A DNA stretch of 64,000 bases from Rhodococcus qingshengii (GTDB lineage Bacteria; Actinomycetota; Actinomycetes; Mycobacteriales; Mycobacteriaceae): NCBI RefSeq assembly GCF_021025955.1, contig NZ_JAJNCL010000007.1:248001-312000 (forward strand), in the 5' to 3' direction. The notes below the pieces were generated by a model. The model was not told the origin of the DNA. It saw only the letters and a program-made list of their open reading frames with translations, and ran no database searches. Shown one piece after another: positions 17,267-26,029 of this stretch (position 1 is its first letter; every line of letters begins with the position of its first letter). Both the position numbers and the translations under genes were made by a program.

Positions 17267-17280
17267 AGTGCTCGCTAGTG
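17267..17280. promoter_or_regulatory. Partial match to the TetR palindrome upstream of fadD
   Basis: Read on the minus strand this reads CACTAGCGAGCACT. It shares TAGCGAGC with the palindrome at 12732-12745 and lies about 95 bases before the FadD start, overlapping the end of the neighbouring kinase gene. A shared regulator is a weak inference. Confidence 0.25.
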
Positions 17281-18951
17281 CCCCACTGCACAAGCGAAGA
17301 ACCACGCTATGAGTAGCGCTCCCGGATCGACCACTCCGCGAGCGGCTTCGCCCACATAACTTGCACGTCCGCGGTTTGCGAGCATGGTTTCGGTCGACTC
17401 CGCCCCGGCCGCTGCGGCTTCCGCTGCGCTCGCCAGCGCAGCCTCCCGATCGGCTTCCGAGCTCACGGATTGCTCCAACGACTCGACCGCCGGAACTATC
17501 GCGTCGACCATCGTCTTGTCGCCGACGCGTGCGCCACCGAGCGAGGTGATGTTGTCGAGCCCCGCTCGCGCTGCAGCCGCGATCGCGCCGAGGTCGAGTT
17601 CGGAGTCCGCCGAGTCTGCGGCAACGCGGAAGAAATGCCGGAACCAGATGCCGAACAACGCGCCGGACGTACCACCGGCATGGCCGAGGTACGTCTGTGA
17701 GACTGCATCGAATATCGTTGCGGTGGAATATGTGTCACGGATCGCCGAGATGTCGAGCTGATCCAGTGCGGCCACCATGTTGGTTCCGAAATCGCCGTCG
17801 CCCGCTCGTCGGTCGAGATCGGTCAGTGCCGGTTCCTGCTCCAGTACCTTTTCGGCCCAGTCCGCAATCCAGCTGCCGACGAAGCTGCTTTCGGCCGTGC
17901 GTGAGGTGTCGGGTGTGAATGTGGGACCGAATGATTCGCGCTTGCCGACACCGGTGTACTCACGCGCCATAGCATTCGGCCAGGCGGGCGCTTTTGTTGG
18001 CGCGTCCCATAATTCGAGGATCTCTTTGTCTGTGCGAACAAGGGTGATGGATGCCCCGGCCATGTTCAATGCAGTGACGAATGTTCCGATCAATGTCCGC
18101 TCGATGTGAATTCCCTGTTCGTCCAGATATTCTCCGAGTTCGGCGAACAGTAGTTGTAACTCCAGCGGGTGGGTGGCACCGAGACCGTTGACGACGGCGA
18201 TGACGCGATCACCTTCGGCGAGACTCAGGGACTTGATGATCGGGTCCGTCAGCCGCTTCACCAATTCCGGTGCGGGCAGGGCGTCCACGCGTTCTGTGCC
18301 GCGTTCGCCGTGGATTCCGATACCGAGTTCCATCTGGCCGTCCGGTAGGTCGAAGGACGGCTCGTCAGCCCCCGGCAAGGTACAAGGGCGCAGAGCGACG
18401 GCCATGCTTCGTGCGGAGTGCGCGACGTGTTGTCCGATCCGGGTCACCTCGGCCAGGTCGTCGCCGCGGGCGGCGGAAGCGCCGCAGACCTTCTCCACCA
18501 CGATGGTTGCCGCAGTACCGCGTCGCCCCGGGCCGCTGCCGTCCGCGCGTTCGGTCGCGACGTCGTCGTCCACCAGTACGACGTCGGTATCGATCTTGTC
18601 CTCGCGTAGCAACTCTCGCGCGATACCGAAGTTCATCACGTCGCCGGTGTAGTTCTTCACGATGTGCAGGACGCCACCTCCTGCAGCGGCAGCCTTGGAT
18701 CCCTTGTGGATCTGAAGTGCGTTGGGTGAGCTGAAGACCAACCCGGGGCAGACGGCCGTGAGCATCCCTTCGCCGATGAATCCGGCGTGCATGGGTTCGT
18801 GACCGGAGCCGCCGCCGGAGACGAGCGCGACCCGTCCGCGGGGAAGTGGCCTCGCGCGTGTGAGGTATCCCGGGTCGGGATTCCAGGCGATGTCGTCGGT
18901 GGATGCGATCAACCCGCGGAGTGCGTCGGGAACAAATGTCTTTGCGCTGCG
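17275..18951 (-). CDS. Dihydroxyacetone kinase, DhaK-DhaL fusion
   Basis: This 558-residue ATP-dependent kinase phosphorylates dihydroxyacetone or a related short sugar ketone. The DhaK half (about 1-325) has GGGSGHEPMHAG and the substrate-binding His in GIGIHGERGTE; the DhaL half (about 360-558) has the Mg-ATP motif DRRAGDGDFGTNM and GGTSGALFG. Both halves are complete, so it should work without PTS partners. The ATG at 18951 (MRSAKTFV) has AAGTGA 6 nt upstream; an earlier ATG at 18960 and GTG at 18963 are also in frame. It is divergent from the patatin gene. Confidence 0.92.
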   Translation of the reverse strand, partial: RSAKTFVPDALRGLIASTDDIAWNPDPGYLTRARPLPRGRVALVSGGGSGHEPMHAGFIGEGMLTAVCPGLVFSSPNALQIHKGSKAAAAGGGVLHIVKNYTGDVMNFGIARELLREDKIDTDVVLVDDDVATERADGSGPGRRGTAATIVVEKVCGASAARGDDLAEVTRIGQHVAHSARSMAVALRPCTLPGADEPSFDLPDGQMELGIGIHGERGTERVDALPAPELVKRLTDPIIKSLSLAEGDRVIAVVNGLGATHPLELQLLFAELGEYLDEQGIHIERTLIGTFVTALNMAGASITLVRTDKEILELWDAPTKAPAWPNAMAREYTGVGKRESFGPTFTPDTSRTAESSFVGSWIADWAEKVLEQEPALTDLDRRAGDGDFGTNMVAALDQLDISAIRDTYSTATIFDAVSQTYLGHAGGTSGALFGIWFRHFFRVAADSADSELDLGAIAAAARAGLDNITSLGGARVGDKTMVDAIVPAVESLEQSVSSEADREAALASAAEAAAAGAESTETMLANRGRASYVGEAARGVVDPGALLIAWFFACAVGH

Positions 18952-19023
18952 CATGAACATCACTTCAGAGTAGGTCTAACGTCGACTTCGGGCACGGATC
19001 ACGATCGACGAGAGGTGGACGGC

Positions 19024-19878
19024 GTGAAATTGGGGTTGGTACTTGCCGGTGGCGGTGTTGCGGGAATCGCCTGGGAAACAGGTTTCCTGTTGGGTGTTCA
19101 GGACAAATCTCCGGACGCTGCCGCAGCGTTGCTGACGGCGGACGTGCTGATCGGCACCTCTGCAGGTTCCACGGTGAGCGCTCAGATTGCGGGCGGTGCA
19201 CCACTGCAAGAACTTTTCGACGCACAAACAGCGGAGGCGACCGGCGAGATCGATCCGAAGGTCGATGTCGAGGTACTCGGTCAGATGTTCGTCGACGCGA
19301 TCGCAGGGTCGCAGGACCGGGCCGAGCAGCTCCGTTTGCTCGGCGAGGCAGCGATGAGAGCCGATACCGTCGAAACCGTCGTGCGTCGTGCGGTCATCGA
19401 GGCGCGGCTGCCCAATCGGTTGTGGCCCGACCGGGAGTTGCGCATCCCGGCGATCAACGCGGAGACGGGTGAGTTGAGGGTGTTCGGCAATGCCTCCGGC
19501 GTCGACCTGATCGGCGCAGTCGGAGCGAGTTGCGCTGTCCCCGGGGTGTGGCCGGTAGTCACGATCGACGGCGAGCGGTACATGGACGGCGGAATGGCAA
19601 GTGGCTCGAATGTTCATTTGGCTGCCGACTGCGATGTGGTCGTGGTTCTTTCACCTGCGGCCGACCCCGCCCCGAATCTTCTGGGTGGCAGTCTACGAGA
19701 GGAAATCGATGTGATGGCGCCCAAGCGCGTACTGCCGATCTTCGCCGCCGACGCCGTCGTCGAAGCGATCGGAACCAACTCCCTCTCGCCGACAACCAGA
19801 CGTCCGGCAGCTGAACTCGGCCGCGAACAGGGCCGTCGAACAGCCGACGAGATCGCCGCGTTTCTGGTGACGGCATGA
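19024..19878 (+). CDS. Patatin-like phospholipase
   Basis: A 284-residue Ser-Asp dyad lipid acyl hydrolase. It has the oxyanion loop LAGGGVAGIAWE (about 7-18), the nucleophile elbow GTSAGS (about 43-48) and the catalytic Asp in YMDGGMASG (about 190). No signal peptide is visible, so it is probably cytoplasmic. The GTG at 19024 with GAGAGG upstream gives the normal patatin N-terminus; the frame is open to 18787 but that part lies over the divergent kinase. Its stop overlaps the start of the next gene (ATGA), so the two are translated together. Confidence 0.9.
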   Translation: MKLGLVLAGGGVAGIAWETGFLLGVQDKSPDAAAALLTADVLIGTSAGSTVSAQIAGGAPLQELFDAQTAEATGEIDPKVDVEVLGQMFVDAIAGSQDRAEQLRLLGEAAMRADTVETVVRRAVIEARLPNRLWPDRELRIPAINAETGELRVFGNASGVDLIGAVGASCAVPGVWPVVTIDGERYMDGGMASGSNVHLAADCDVVVVLSPAADPAPNLLGGSLREEIDVMAPKRVLPIFAADAVVEAIGTNSLSPTTRRPAAELGREQGRRTADEIAAFLVTA

Positions 19879-20729
19879 GCGCCGCACGGATCGCCGTCGT
19901 CGTGCGCCCGGAGCAGTCCCCGGAGGATCTGGTTCGGCATGCGAGGTATGCCGACGAAGCGGGTATCGAGGAGGTTTGGCTGTGGGAGGACTGCTTCTTC
20001 GGTGGAGGAATTGCCACTGCTGCAGCTGTATTGGCTGCAACTGAGCGTCTGGGAGTAGCGATCGGTGTGCTGCCGACCCCGATGCGCAACACTGCGATCA
20101 CGGCGATGGAGGTTTCGGCGCTGGCCAGAGTTCATCCGGATCGACTGCGGGTCGGCTTCGGTCACGGCGTTCAGAGTTGGATGCGGCAGATCGGCGCCAA
20201 GGCCGATTCGCCGTTGACCCTCCTCCGGGAGCAGTTCGGAGCAGTCGAGCGGCTACTGCGCGGTGAGTCGGTGACGGTTTCCGGTCGATACGTGAATCTC
20301 ACGGACGTCGAGCTGGCGTGGCCCCCGGAAAAGGTGCCGCAGTTGCTCGTCGGTGCCACGGGGCCGAAGACTTTGGCGCTCAGTGGCGAGTTGGCTCAGG
20401 GCACCGTGCTCTCGGGAGGGACGACCCCGGACGGCGTGCGTCGAGCGATCGCTCACATCGGAGCACAGGATCACGAGGTGGTCGTTTACGTCATCTGCGC
20501 GTTTGGTTCAGGCGGTCGTGAGCGCGCCCTTGCCGAAGCCTCAGCGTCCGGTAGCGAGTCGCCGGAGGAAGCGATTGCCGCGGGCACCGCGGCCGAAGTT
20601 GCGGTAGCAGCGCAACGATGGACTGACGCAGGTGCGACCACCGTGGTACTCCAACCGACCGTTGACGAGCCGGACGTCCGAGAGTTCATTCGCCTTGTCG
20701 CGCAGGAGGTTCAACCGCTGGTTCTGTAG
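19875..20729 (+). CDS. LLM-class (probably F420-dependent) oxidoreductase
   Basis: This 284-residue TIM-barrel protein of the luciferase-like superfamily has features of the F420-using branch: the start IAVVVRPEQSPEDLVRHARY, the GFGHGVQSWMRQIGAK segment (about 94-109) and VGATGPKTLALSGELAQG (about 158-175). Length is slightly short of the usual 290-330. It is translationally coupled to the patatin gene and convergent, one base apart, with the threonine aldolase. The substrate is unknown. Confidence 0.87.
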   Translation: MSAARIAVVVRPEQSPEDLVRHARYADEAGIEEVWLWEDCFFGGGIATAAAVLAATERLGVAIGVLPTPMRNTAITAMEVSALARVHPDRLRVGFGHGVQSWMRQIGAKADSPLTLLREQFGAVERLLRGESVTVSGRYVNLTDVELAWPPEKVPQLLVGATGPKTLALSGELAQGTVLSGGTTPDGVRRAIAHIGAQDHEVVVYVICAFGSGGRERALAEASASGSESPEEAIAAGTAAEVAVAAQRWTDAGATTVVLQPTVDEPDVREFIRLVAQEVQPLVL

Positions 20730-20730
20730 T

Positions 20731-21741
20731 TCAGGAGGCTACTCGGGACAGAACGGTGTCGATGTCGGCAGTGCTCACGTCTCGATGTGTCACGAACCGA
20801 ACCTTCCCGGCGACGGTGACCGCACCGACGTCGACAGCGGCCAGCTGAGCGACGGTAGCCGACGGATCGGTTGTGGCAGCGAGAACGATGTTGGTTGCGG
20901 GTTCGTCGACAGCCCAACCGCGCTCACGAAGGCCCGACGCCAGGCGTTGCGCATTGTCGTGATCGTCGGACAGGCGAGCTTGTGAGCGAAGCGCGACGAT
21001 GCCGGCTGCGGCAAGCACCCCGCCCTGACGAACGCCGCCGCCGAGCATCTTGCGGATCCTTCGGGCTTCGGTGATCAATTCAGGTGATGCGGCCAGAATC
21101 GAGCCGACCGGCGCACCGAGTCCCTTGCTCAGGCACACCTGGACGGTATCGGCGCCGGAAGTCAATTCGGTGGGCGAAACATCGAGTGCAGCAGCGGCAT
21201 TCCAGAGGCGGGCGCCATCGAGGTGAACCTTCAAGTCGCGTGATCGCGCCGCGGCGACCAGTTTCGTCCACTCCGTCGGATTCATGACGGCGCCGCCGGC
21301 GAAATTGTGGGTGTTTTCGAGACAGAGCAGCGTGGTGTTCAACGTGAAATACGGGCCGGGGGAGCCTGCCGCCTTCACGACGGTCTCGGGGCTGGGACGC
21401 CCGGGTCCGCCGTCATGCGGCAATGCCATCGGCATTCCCTGGGCGAGCCAGGCGGCGGTGCCCAATTCGGAACCCAGGACGTGAGAGTGCTCCGGTGCGA
21501 GGAACTGATCGCCGCGGCGAAGGTGGAGCATCAGCGCAATCAGATTGCCCATCGATCCGCTCGGCACCCACAGTGCGGCCGTGAACCCCAGAGTGTGCGC
21601 CACTTCTTCTTCGAGCGCAGCCATGGTCGGGTCGTGATCGAGGACGTCGTCACCGACCTCTGCGTCGGCCATCGCCTTGCGCATCTCCGCGTCAGGCTTG
21701 GTGACGGTGTCCGAGCGAAGGTCGATGTACGACGAAGTCAT
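20731..21741 (-). CDS. Low-specificity L-threonine aldolase-like PLP enzyme
   Basis: This 336-residue fold-type I PLP enzyme belongs to the beta-eliminating lyase/threonine aldolase family, cleaving threonine-like beta-hydroxy amino acids to glycine and an aldehyde. It opens with the family signature IDLRSDTVTKPDAEMRKAM and GDDV, with the PLP Asp in VHLDGARLWN (about residue 167) and the PLP Lys in CLSKGLGAPVGS (about 196). Length is normal. It appears monocistronic. Confidence 0.91.
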   Translation of the reverse strand: MTSSYIDLRSDTVTKPDAEMRKAMADAEVGDDVLDHDPTMAALEEEVAHTLGFTAALWVPSGSMGNLIALMLHLRRGDQFLAPEHSHVLGSELGTAAWLAQGMPMALPHDGGPGRPSPETVVKAAGSPGPYFTLNTTLLCLENTHNFAGGAVMNPTEWTKLVAAARSRDLKVHLDGARLWNAAAALDVSPTELTSGADTVQVCLSKGLGAPVGSILAASPELITEARRIRKMLGGGVRQGGVLAAAGIVALRSQARLSDDHDNAQRLASGLRERGWAVDEPATNIVLAATTDPSATVAQLAAVDVGAVTVAGKVRFVTHRDVSTADIDTVLSRVAS

Positions 21742-22075
21742 GGCTCATTCGATCAAGCCGCGTGTTCCGGCGTCAAACCGCGGTATTTCCAGGACGGCTC
21801 TTCCGGCCTGATAAATCAATATCGCTGAGGATGCCTTCCGTGTGATGATGGGCGTCGGCAATCGCCGTGAAGAGAACAAGAAGTGGAAGGGAACAGGCAT
21901 GCGCGACTGGAAGCAAGCGTTGCACCTGCGCGGGCACTCACCCCGCGGCATTTCCCATCCCGCATTCGGGGAACAGAGTGGCGCTGAATATATGCCGTTC
22001 CCCATTTCTTGCATTTGCTCCTGACGCGCCGTCGTGTCCAGGAGTTTCACTCCCCGACACGAACTGAGAACTCTC
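21742..22075. other. Intergenic region upstream of threonine aldolase and HNH genes
   Basis: This stretch separates the divergent aldolase and HNH genes. I see no credible gene, strong terminator or palindrome in it. Its only coding option is a 5' extension of the HNH frame to a GTG at 22034, which is not supported by family resemblance. Confidence 0.5.
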
Positions 22076-22615
22076 ATGCGGAATTCGAACCGCGCACCTG
22101 CCGCCGCCTCTCACAGTTGGATGAACCGGTCCGTCCACGTACTCAACGCCACGTACGAGTACCTCGGTGAAGTGAGCGCCGATCGGGCGGTCGTCCTGAT
22201 TACCACCGGTTCCGCGCAGTCCACCGAAGACGTGATCCCGATGTTTCCGGTGCGCTCCAAGCACATCGAGATCCCACTGCCTCGGTCGATCCTGCTCGTC
22301 GAGTACGTGTACGTTGCTCACCGGGTGACGGTCACCGATTCCAGTCGGGCCACTTTTGCCGGTGTTTTCGACCGGGACGGTCGTCAATGTGCGTATTGCG
22401 CCGCCCGAGCGACCACCATCGACCACGTCCAGCCACGAAGCCGTAACGGCCCGAATACGTGGGGAAATCTGGTGGCGTGCTGCAGTTCCTGTAATCAGCG
22501 CAAAGCGGATCGCACACCGGCTGAGGCCGGTATGCGGCTGCTCTGGGAACCAAAGGCACCTCGGCGCATCGAGAAAGTGCAGCAGAAGATCTGGCGTGAA
22601 TTGAGTCGGACGTGA
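22076..22615 (+). CDS. HNH endonuclease family protein
   Basis: A 179-residue protein whose C-terminal half is a complete HNH domain: CAYC zinc pair, TIDHVQPRSRNGPNTWGNLVA, then CSSCNQRKADRTPAEAGM. The N-terminal part starts the usual core of this actinobacterial group at VHVLNATYEYLGEVSADRAV. The ATG at 22076 is a compromise; 22121 (MNRSVHVLN) is the minimal start and 22034 (GTG) the maximal. It is followed 19 bases later by a WhiB-like gene on the same strand. Function is unknown; family members are often chromosomal housekeeping-like proteins rather than phage nucleases. Confidence 0.85.
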   Translation: MRNSNRAPAAASHSWMNRSVHVLNATYEYLGEVSADRAVVLITTGSAQSTEDVIPMFPVRSKHIEIPLPRSILLVEYVYVAHRVTVTDSSRATFAGVFDRDGRQCAYCAARATTIDHVQPRSRNGPNTWGNLVACCSSCNQRKADRTPAEAGMRLLWEPKAPRRIEKVQQKIWRELSRT

Positions 22616-22634
22616 CGGTCGAAGGGAGTAAGTG

Positions 22635-22892
22635 ATGTGCGCTGACGAAATCTCGAATCTGGCTGAGCTTCTGCCGATCTCGGACGACCGAACCTGGTGG
22701 CAGGCGGAATGCCGAGGAGACCCCGAGCCGGACCGCTGGTTTCCCTTTCCGTCCGAGGGATACGACTACGCGACCGACGTGTGCAACAGGTGCCCGATTG
22801 CGGAATCGTGTCGTGAATTCGCTTCTGCCACTGGTCAGACCGGGATCTGGGGAGGAGTGAAGTTCGAGCAGGGCAGGATCGTCGCGGCGTGA
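22635..22892 (+). CDS. WhiB-like iron-sulfur transcription factor
   Basis: This 85-residue Wbl protein has the four [4Fe-4S] Cys in the expected order: Cys in AECRGD (about 26), then VCNRCPIAESC, giving C-x2-C-x5-C (about 54-62). The GIWGG turn that contacts sigma factor SigA follows (TGIWGGVKF, about 73-81). The tail after the turn is very short and only weakly basic (EQGRIVAA), so DNA contact is probably limited. GAAGGGAG precedes the ATG at 22635; a GTG one codon earlier is in frame. It does not match a Wbl class I can name with confidence. Confidence 0.9.
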   Translation: MCADEISNLAELLPISDDRTWWQAECRGDPEPDRWFPFPSEGYDYATDVCNRCPIAESCREFASATGQTGIWGGVKFEQGRIVAA

Positions 22893-22896
22893 GGGA

Positions 22897-24318
22897 TCAG
22901 ATCCCCGGCTCCGCGGCGATCGTACCGGCCGATACCGCCCGGCACAGAGCGTCGTGGTCACGTTCGGTTTGATCGGCGTAGAGCCGAGCAAACCGGGTGA
23001 GGGCGGTGTCGACCGTGTCCGAGGTTCCCAGGTAACCGGAAATCAGTGACGCGCCACTGGTTCGGGCGTGTCCCTTGGCCAGTAGGCGACCGCAGATCGC
23101 GACATAATCGGTCAAGGCTGCTGCATCGATATTGTTCAGGTCCACAGAACCTTTCATGTTCCGGAACTGACGGACGTAGTACTGGCGGTCGTCGACGGTG
23201 CACCAACCGAGTAGCGGATCGCTGACGGTCTGGAGTGCTTGCTGGTATTCCGCGACGCGCCGTCCTTGGTGGTCATGCCAGGCCGAGTCGCCGTGGACGA
23301 AGGGTGCAACTACGGATCTGCGAGCCTGTTTGAGCTGCAAGAAGATGACGTCGTCCGGGATGCTCCCTTCGCACAGAGCGACATAGGCTCGCAGGGCGAC
23401 GCTTCCGACTCCGACGACTCGGTGCGCCACGTCGATGACGTTGTAACCCGAAACAACTCGACGCCAGTGTGGTGCGAGGGTTTCGAGATACTCGTCGAGG
23501 CCCTCCAGGAGGAAGTCGGTGTCCTGTGGGGTGAGTCGTGTTGTGAGCGGGGGGTTTTCGAGTAGCTGGCGTCGGCCGTGATCCTCGACGGTGAATCGTG
23601 GAACCGCGTGATCGCTCGTACGCCGTCGTGCCCGCTCCGCGGCGCGGCGGATCTCGGCCAGCAATCCGGGATCGGTGACGTGATCGGTGAGTCCGTCTAG
23701 ATCGACCCGGTCGAAGGAACGATCGAACAGTGGACGCTCGGACAGCTTTGCCAGGTGGAGGCGATACGCGGACACACACGAGGTTGTTGCTGTTTCGCAC
23801 TGAGCTTCGGTGAGACCGTTCTGCCGACCAGCCACCCAGATGCTCGCGGCGAGTCTTCTCAGATCCCATTCCCAAGGCCCAGGATGCGCTTCGTCGAAAT
23901 CGTTGAGGTCTATGACAAGTTCACGTTCCGGGGATCCGTAGAACCCGAAGTTTCCGACGTGCGCATCCCCACAAATGACGGGAGTGATGCCGGTAGACGG
24001 TAGCTGCGCCATGTCCTCGGCCATCAAGCCGGCGGTACCGCGCAGGAATCCGTACGGTGAAGCGACCATGCGTCCCACGCGGATCGGAACCAACCAGTCG
24101 AGTCTTCCCTCGTGTGCCGTGTTGACCTGATCGACCGGATCACGTCGGTTGGGTGGGGGCGTCCAATCACCGAGCGACGAGCGTGCCACTCGCTTGCGCA
24201 GGCCTTTCCCGATCTTGCGACGCTCACTGCGGGGCGTCTGACGCGCGCGCAAAGTCGCCCTGCCGTCCGGTTCGTTCTCGAGAGCCAGCTGACCGGCAGG
24301 CCTGTTCAGCGGGTCCAT
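22897..24318 (-). CDS. DUF2252 family protein
   Basis: A 473-residue protein of the DUF2252 family, whose fold is related to aminoglycoside phosphotransferases and protein kinases. Recognisable blocks are MVASPYGFLRGTAGLMA (about 103-119), ICGDAHVGNFGFYGSPE (about 135-151) and IDLNDFDEAHPGPWEWDLRR (about 157-176), the counterparts of the catalytic and metal-binding loops. The first 60 residues are Arg-rich. It is convergent with the WhiB gene, four bases apart. The biochemical role is not established. Confidence 0.88.
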   Translation of the reverse strand: MDPLNRPAGQLALENEPDGRATLRARQTPRSERRKIGKGLRKRVARSSLGDWTPPPNRRDPVDQVNTAHEGRLDWLVPIRVGRMVASPYGFLRGTAGLMAEDMAQLPSTGITPVICGDAHVGNFGFYGSPERELVIDLNDFDEAHPGPWEWDLRRLAASIWVAGRQNGLTEAQCETATTSCVSAYRLHLAKLSERPLFDRSFDRVDLDGLTDHVTDPGLLAEIRRAAERARRRTSDHAVPRFTVEDHGRRQLLENPPLTTRLTPQDTDFLLEGLDEYLETLAPHWRRVVSGYNVIDVAHRVVGVGSVALRAYVALCEGSIPDDVIFLQLKQARRSVVAPFVHGDSAWHDHQGRRVAEYQQALQTVSDPLLGWCTVDDRQYYVRQFRNMKGSVDLNNIDAAALTDYVAICGRLLAKGHARTSGASLISGYLGTSDTVDTALTRFARLYADQTERDHDALCRAVSAGTIAAEPGI

Positions 24319-24398
24319 GTCGGGCTCTCTTTCGTCGGGCGTGCGAAACTCGCGCTCGATCTTATGCCCGGCGGATTGCGCGCCGCGCGACGAGTTCC

Positions 24399-24722
24399 TT
24401 AACTACCCGCCTGGGCAATCAACTCGACAGCGCGGTCGGCGCACAGTTCCGGATCCGGCATTCTCCCGATGCCGAGGCATTCGACAACGGCGAACGATGC
24501 ATCCGGTGTGGTTTCCACACCAAGAGCCCACCCGAAGTAGTGATTCCAGGCGAGTACCGCTCGGTGGCCGCTGTGCTGCGGAATTTCGCTACCCAGAACG
24601 AGTACTGCGTCGAACGCGGGACCGTCGCACCAGATCACCGACTCGGCGAAGGTGGAGCTGGCGACAGCGACTACGTACCTGTGACATGTCGATTCACTCG
24701 GAATGGCGATGTGTGCACGCAT
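24399..24722 (-). CDS. Small hypothetical protein resembling DUF6292
   Basis: A 107-residue protein. The block SGHRAVLAWNHYFGWALGVET (about 51-71) resembles the core of DUF6292 proteins of actinobacteria, and the C-terminal PDPELCADRAVELIAQ fits their closing helix. I cannot assign a function. It starts 69 bases downstream of the decayed monooxygenase remnant and 80 bases upstream of DUF2252, all on the same strand. Synonymous-position GC and a clean start support a real gene. Confidence 0.6.
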   Translation of the reverse strand: MRAHIAIPSESTCHRYVVAVASSTFAESVIWCDGPAFDAVLVLGSEIPQHSGHRAVLAWNHYFGWALGVETTPDASFAVVECLGIGRMPDPELCADRAVELIAQAGS

Positions 24723-24791
24723 GGTCGCTCCTCCGGCTCGGTTGCGATCGGAGGGTTCCCCATTGCGGGCGCCGAAAAAACGCTTGGCAGA

Positions 24792-25441
24792 TTACGTCCA
24801 GGCCACAGATCTACGACGCAGACGGTGCCTGAGATGTTTTTGTGCTGCCCGAGCGACCGAGCGAGCCGAGAGATACTGCTCGGCAGGTATCAACCGGGAG
24901 ACGAACAAGTAGAACCTTCGAGATTCGTCTTTGTCATGGGTGGTCGCGGAGATCAGCAGACGTTCGAATACGGTGAACTTTCGCCCACCGGCGTAACCAC
25001 TCATGTAGTCGATGTGACTCGTCATACTCGCTCTAGCACTGCGGTATTCGGTCAATGCGGCGTTCACGTTGCGATGTGAATCGAGTGTGTGTGCCGTCAT
25101 CTCCACCAGCATGAGCGCGGTGGCGTCGACAAGCATCTGAGCGGTCTCGAGTGCCCACGAGCATCCGATGCCCCCAACGGGTCGTTGGTCGCCGCGGCGT
25201 CGCCGATGAGTGCGAACCCGTTACCTACCGGTTCGGTGAGGGTTGTGGAGAAGTGTTTGGTACCAACGATCTTCCCCACGAGGTGCCCACGACGAATCGG
25301 CGGAACGCCGGGTAATGCGTTGGTGTACTCGAGGAAAGGGGTAGACAGGTCGTCAGCGAACGACCCGAGCTTGTCGAGGGCAGGGAGGATGACCAGCACG
25401 CTGATTCCGCCGTCGTTGGGGAGCAGACTGGATTTAGTCAT
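24792..25441 (-). pseudogene. FAD-dependent monooxygenase remnant, 5' truncated and frameshifted
   Basis: The surviving part starts at SLLPNDGGISVLVILPAL and reaches the flavin motif GFALIGDAAATNDPLG. There the frame breaks at a C/G homopolymer (five C at 25171-25175 on the + strand). Restoring one base continues the family sequence in the other frame as GIGCSWALETAQMLVDA and on to RRSVAWT at 24792. The N-terminal half of the enzyme, with the FAD-binding GxGxxG, is missing; the thioesterase gene occupies that place and overlaps the first codons. Two lesions make function unlikely. The single-base loss alone could be a sequencing or replication slip. Confidence 0.8.
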
Positions 25442-25973
25442 CGTGTTCGGGCGTTAAGTCGCGAACTGCGGCCCGGATGGAGTGTTCACGAAGCTCGTTC
25501 TCTCTGCGCAGTTCACGACGCCGACGCCCGGCTTCGAACCGCTGCCTCGCGACTGTTCCGGTCGGTCGGAGTTGGGGTACCTCAGCGGGTTTTCCGTCGC
25601 TGCCCATTGCTACCATCGTGAAGTAACAACTGTTTGTGTGTCGAGATTTTCCGAGAAGAATGTCTTCGGTTTCGACTCGTATCCCGATTTCCATCGACGT
25701 GCGCCCGGTGTAATTGACGGAAGCGCTGAACGTGACGAGTTCTCCGACATGCACCGGTTCGCGGAACACCACACGATCCACCGACAGGGTCACGACGTAG
25801 GTCTGGGCGTATCGGCTCGCGCACGCGTAGGCAACCTGGTCGAGGAACTTCAAAATCGTTCCGCCGTGCACGTTGCCCGAGAAGTTTGACATGTCCGGCG
25901 TCATGAGGACGGTCATGGACAAGGTGTGTTTCGACGCTTGCTTCGTTTCAGGCAGGGAGTTCGATTCAGACAT
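25434..25973 (-). CDS. Acyl-CoA thioesterase, hotdog fold (YciA-like)
   Basis: This 179-residue thioesterase hydrolyses acyl-CoA. The hotdog core shows FSGNVHGGTILKFLDQVAYACA, with the Asn-His and the catalytic Asp of this group (about 31-52), then VDRVVFREPVHVGELVTFSASVNYTGRTSMEI and the RHTNSCYFTMVA strand. The last 40 residues are Arg/Glu-rich and extend beyond the usual domain. Its 3' end overlaps the monooxygenase remnant by 8 bases, which suggests the rearrangement that truncated that gene ended here. Confidence 0.9.
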   Translation of the reverse strand: MSESNSLPETKQASKHTLSMTVLMTPDMSNFSGNVHGGTILKFLDQVAYACASRYAQTYVVTLSVDRVVFREPVHVGELVTFSASVNYTGRTSMEIGIRVETEDILLGKSRHTNSCYFTMVAMGSDGKPAEVPQLRPTGTVARQRFEAGRRRRELRRENELREHSIRAAVRDLTPEHDD

Positions 25974-26029
25974 CGAGCGGGCCTCTTCGGGTCGGTGGAC
26001 GGTGAAGAGACCGTATCCGGCCCCACGGG

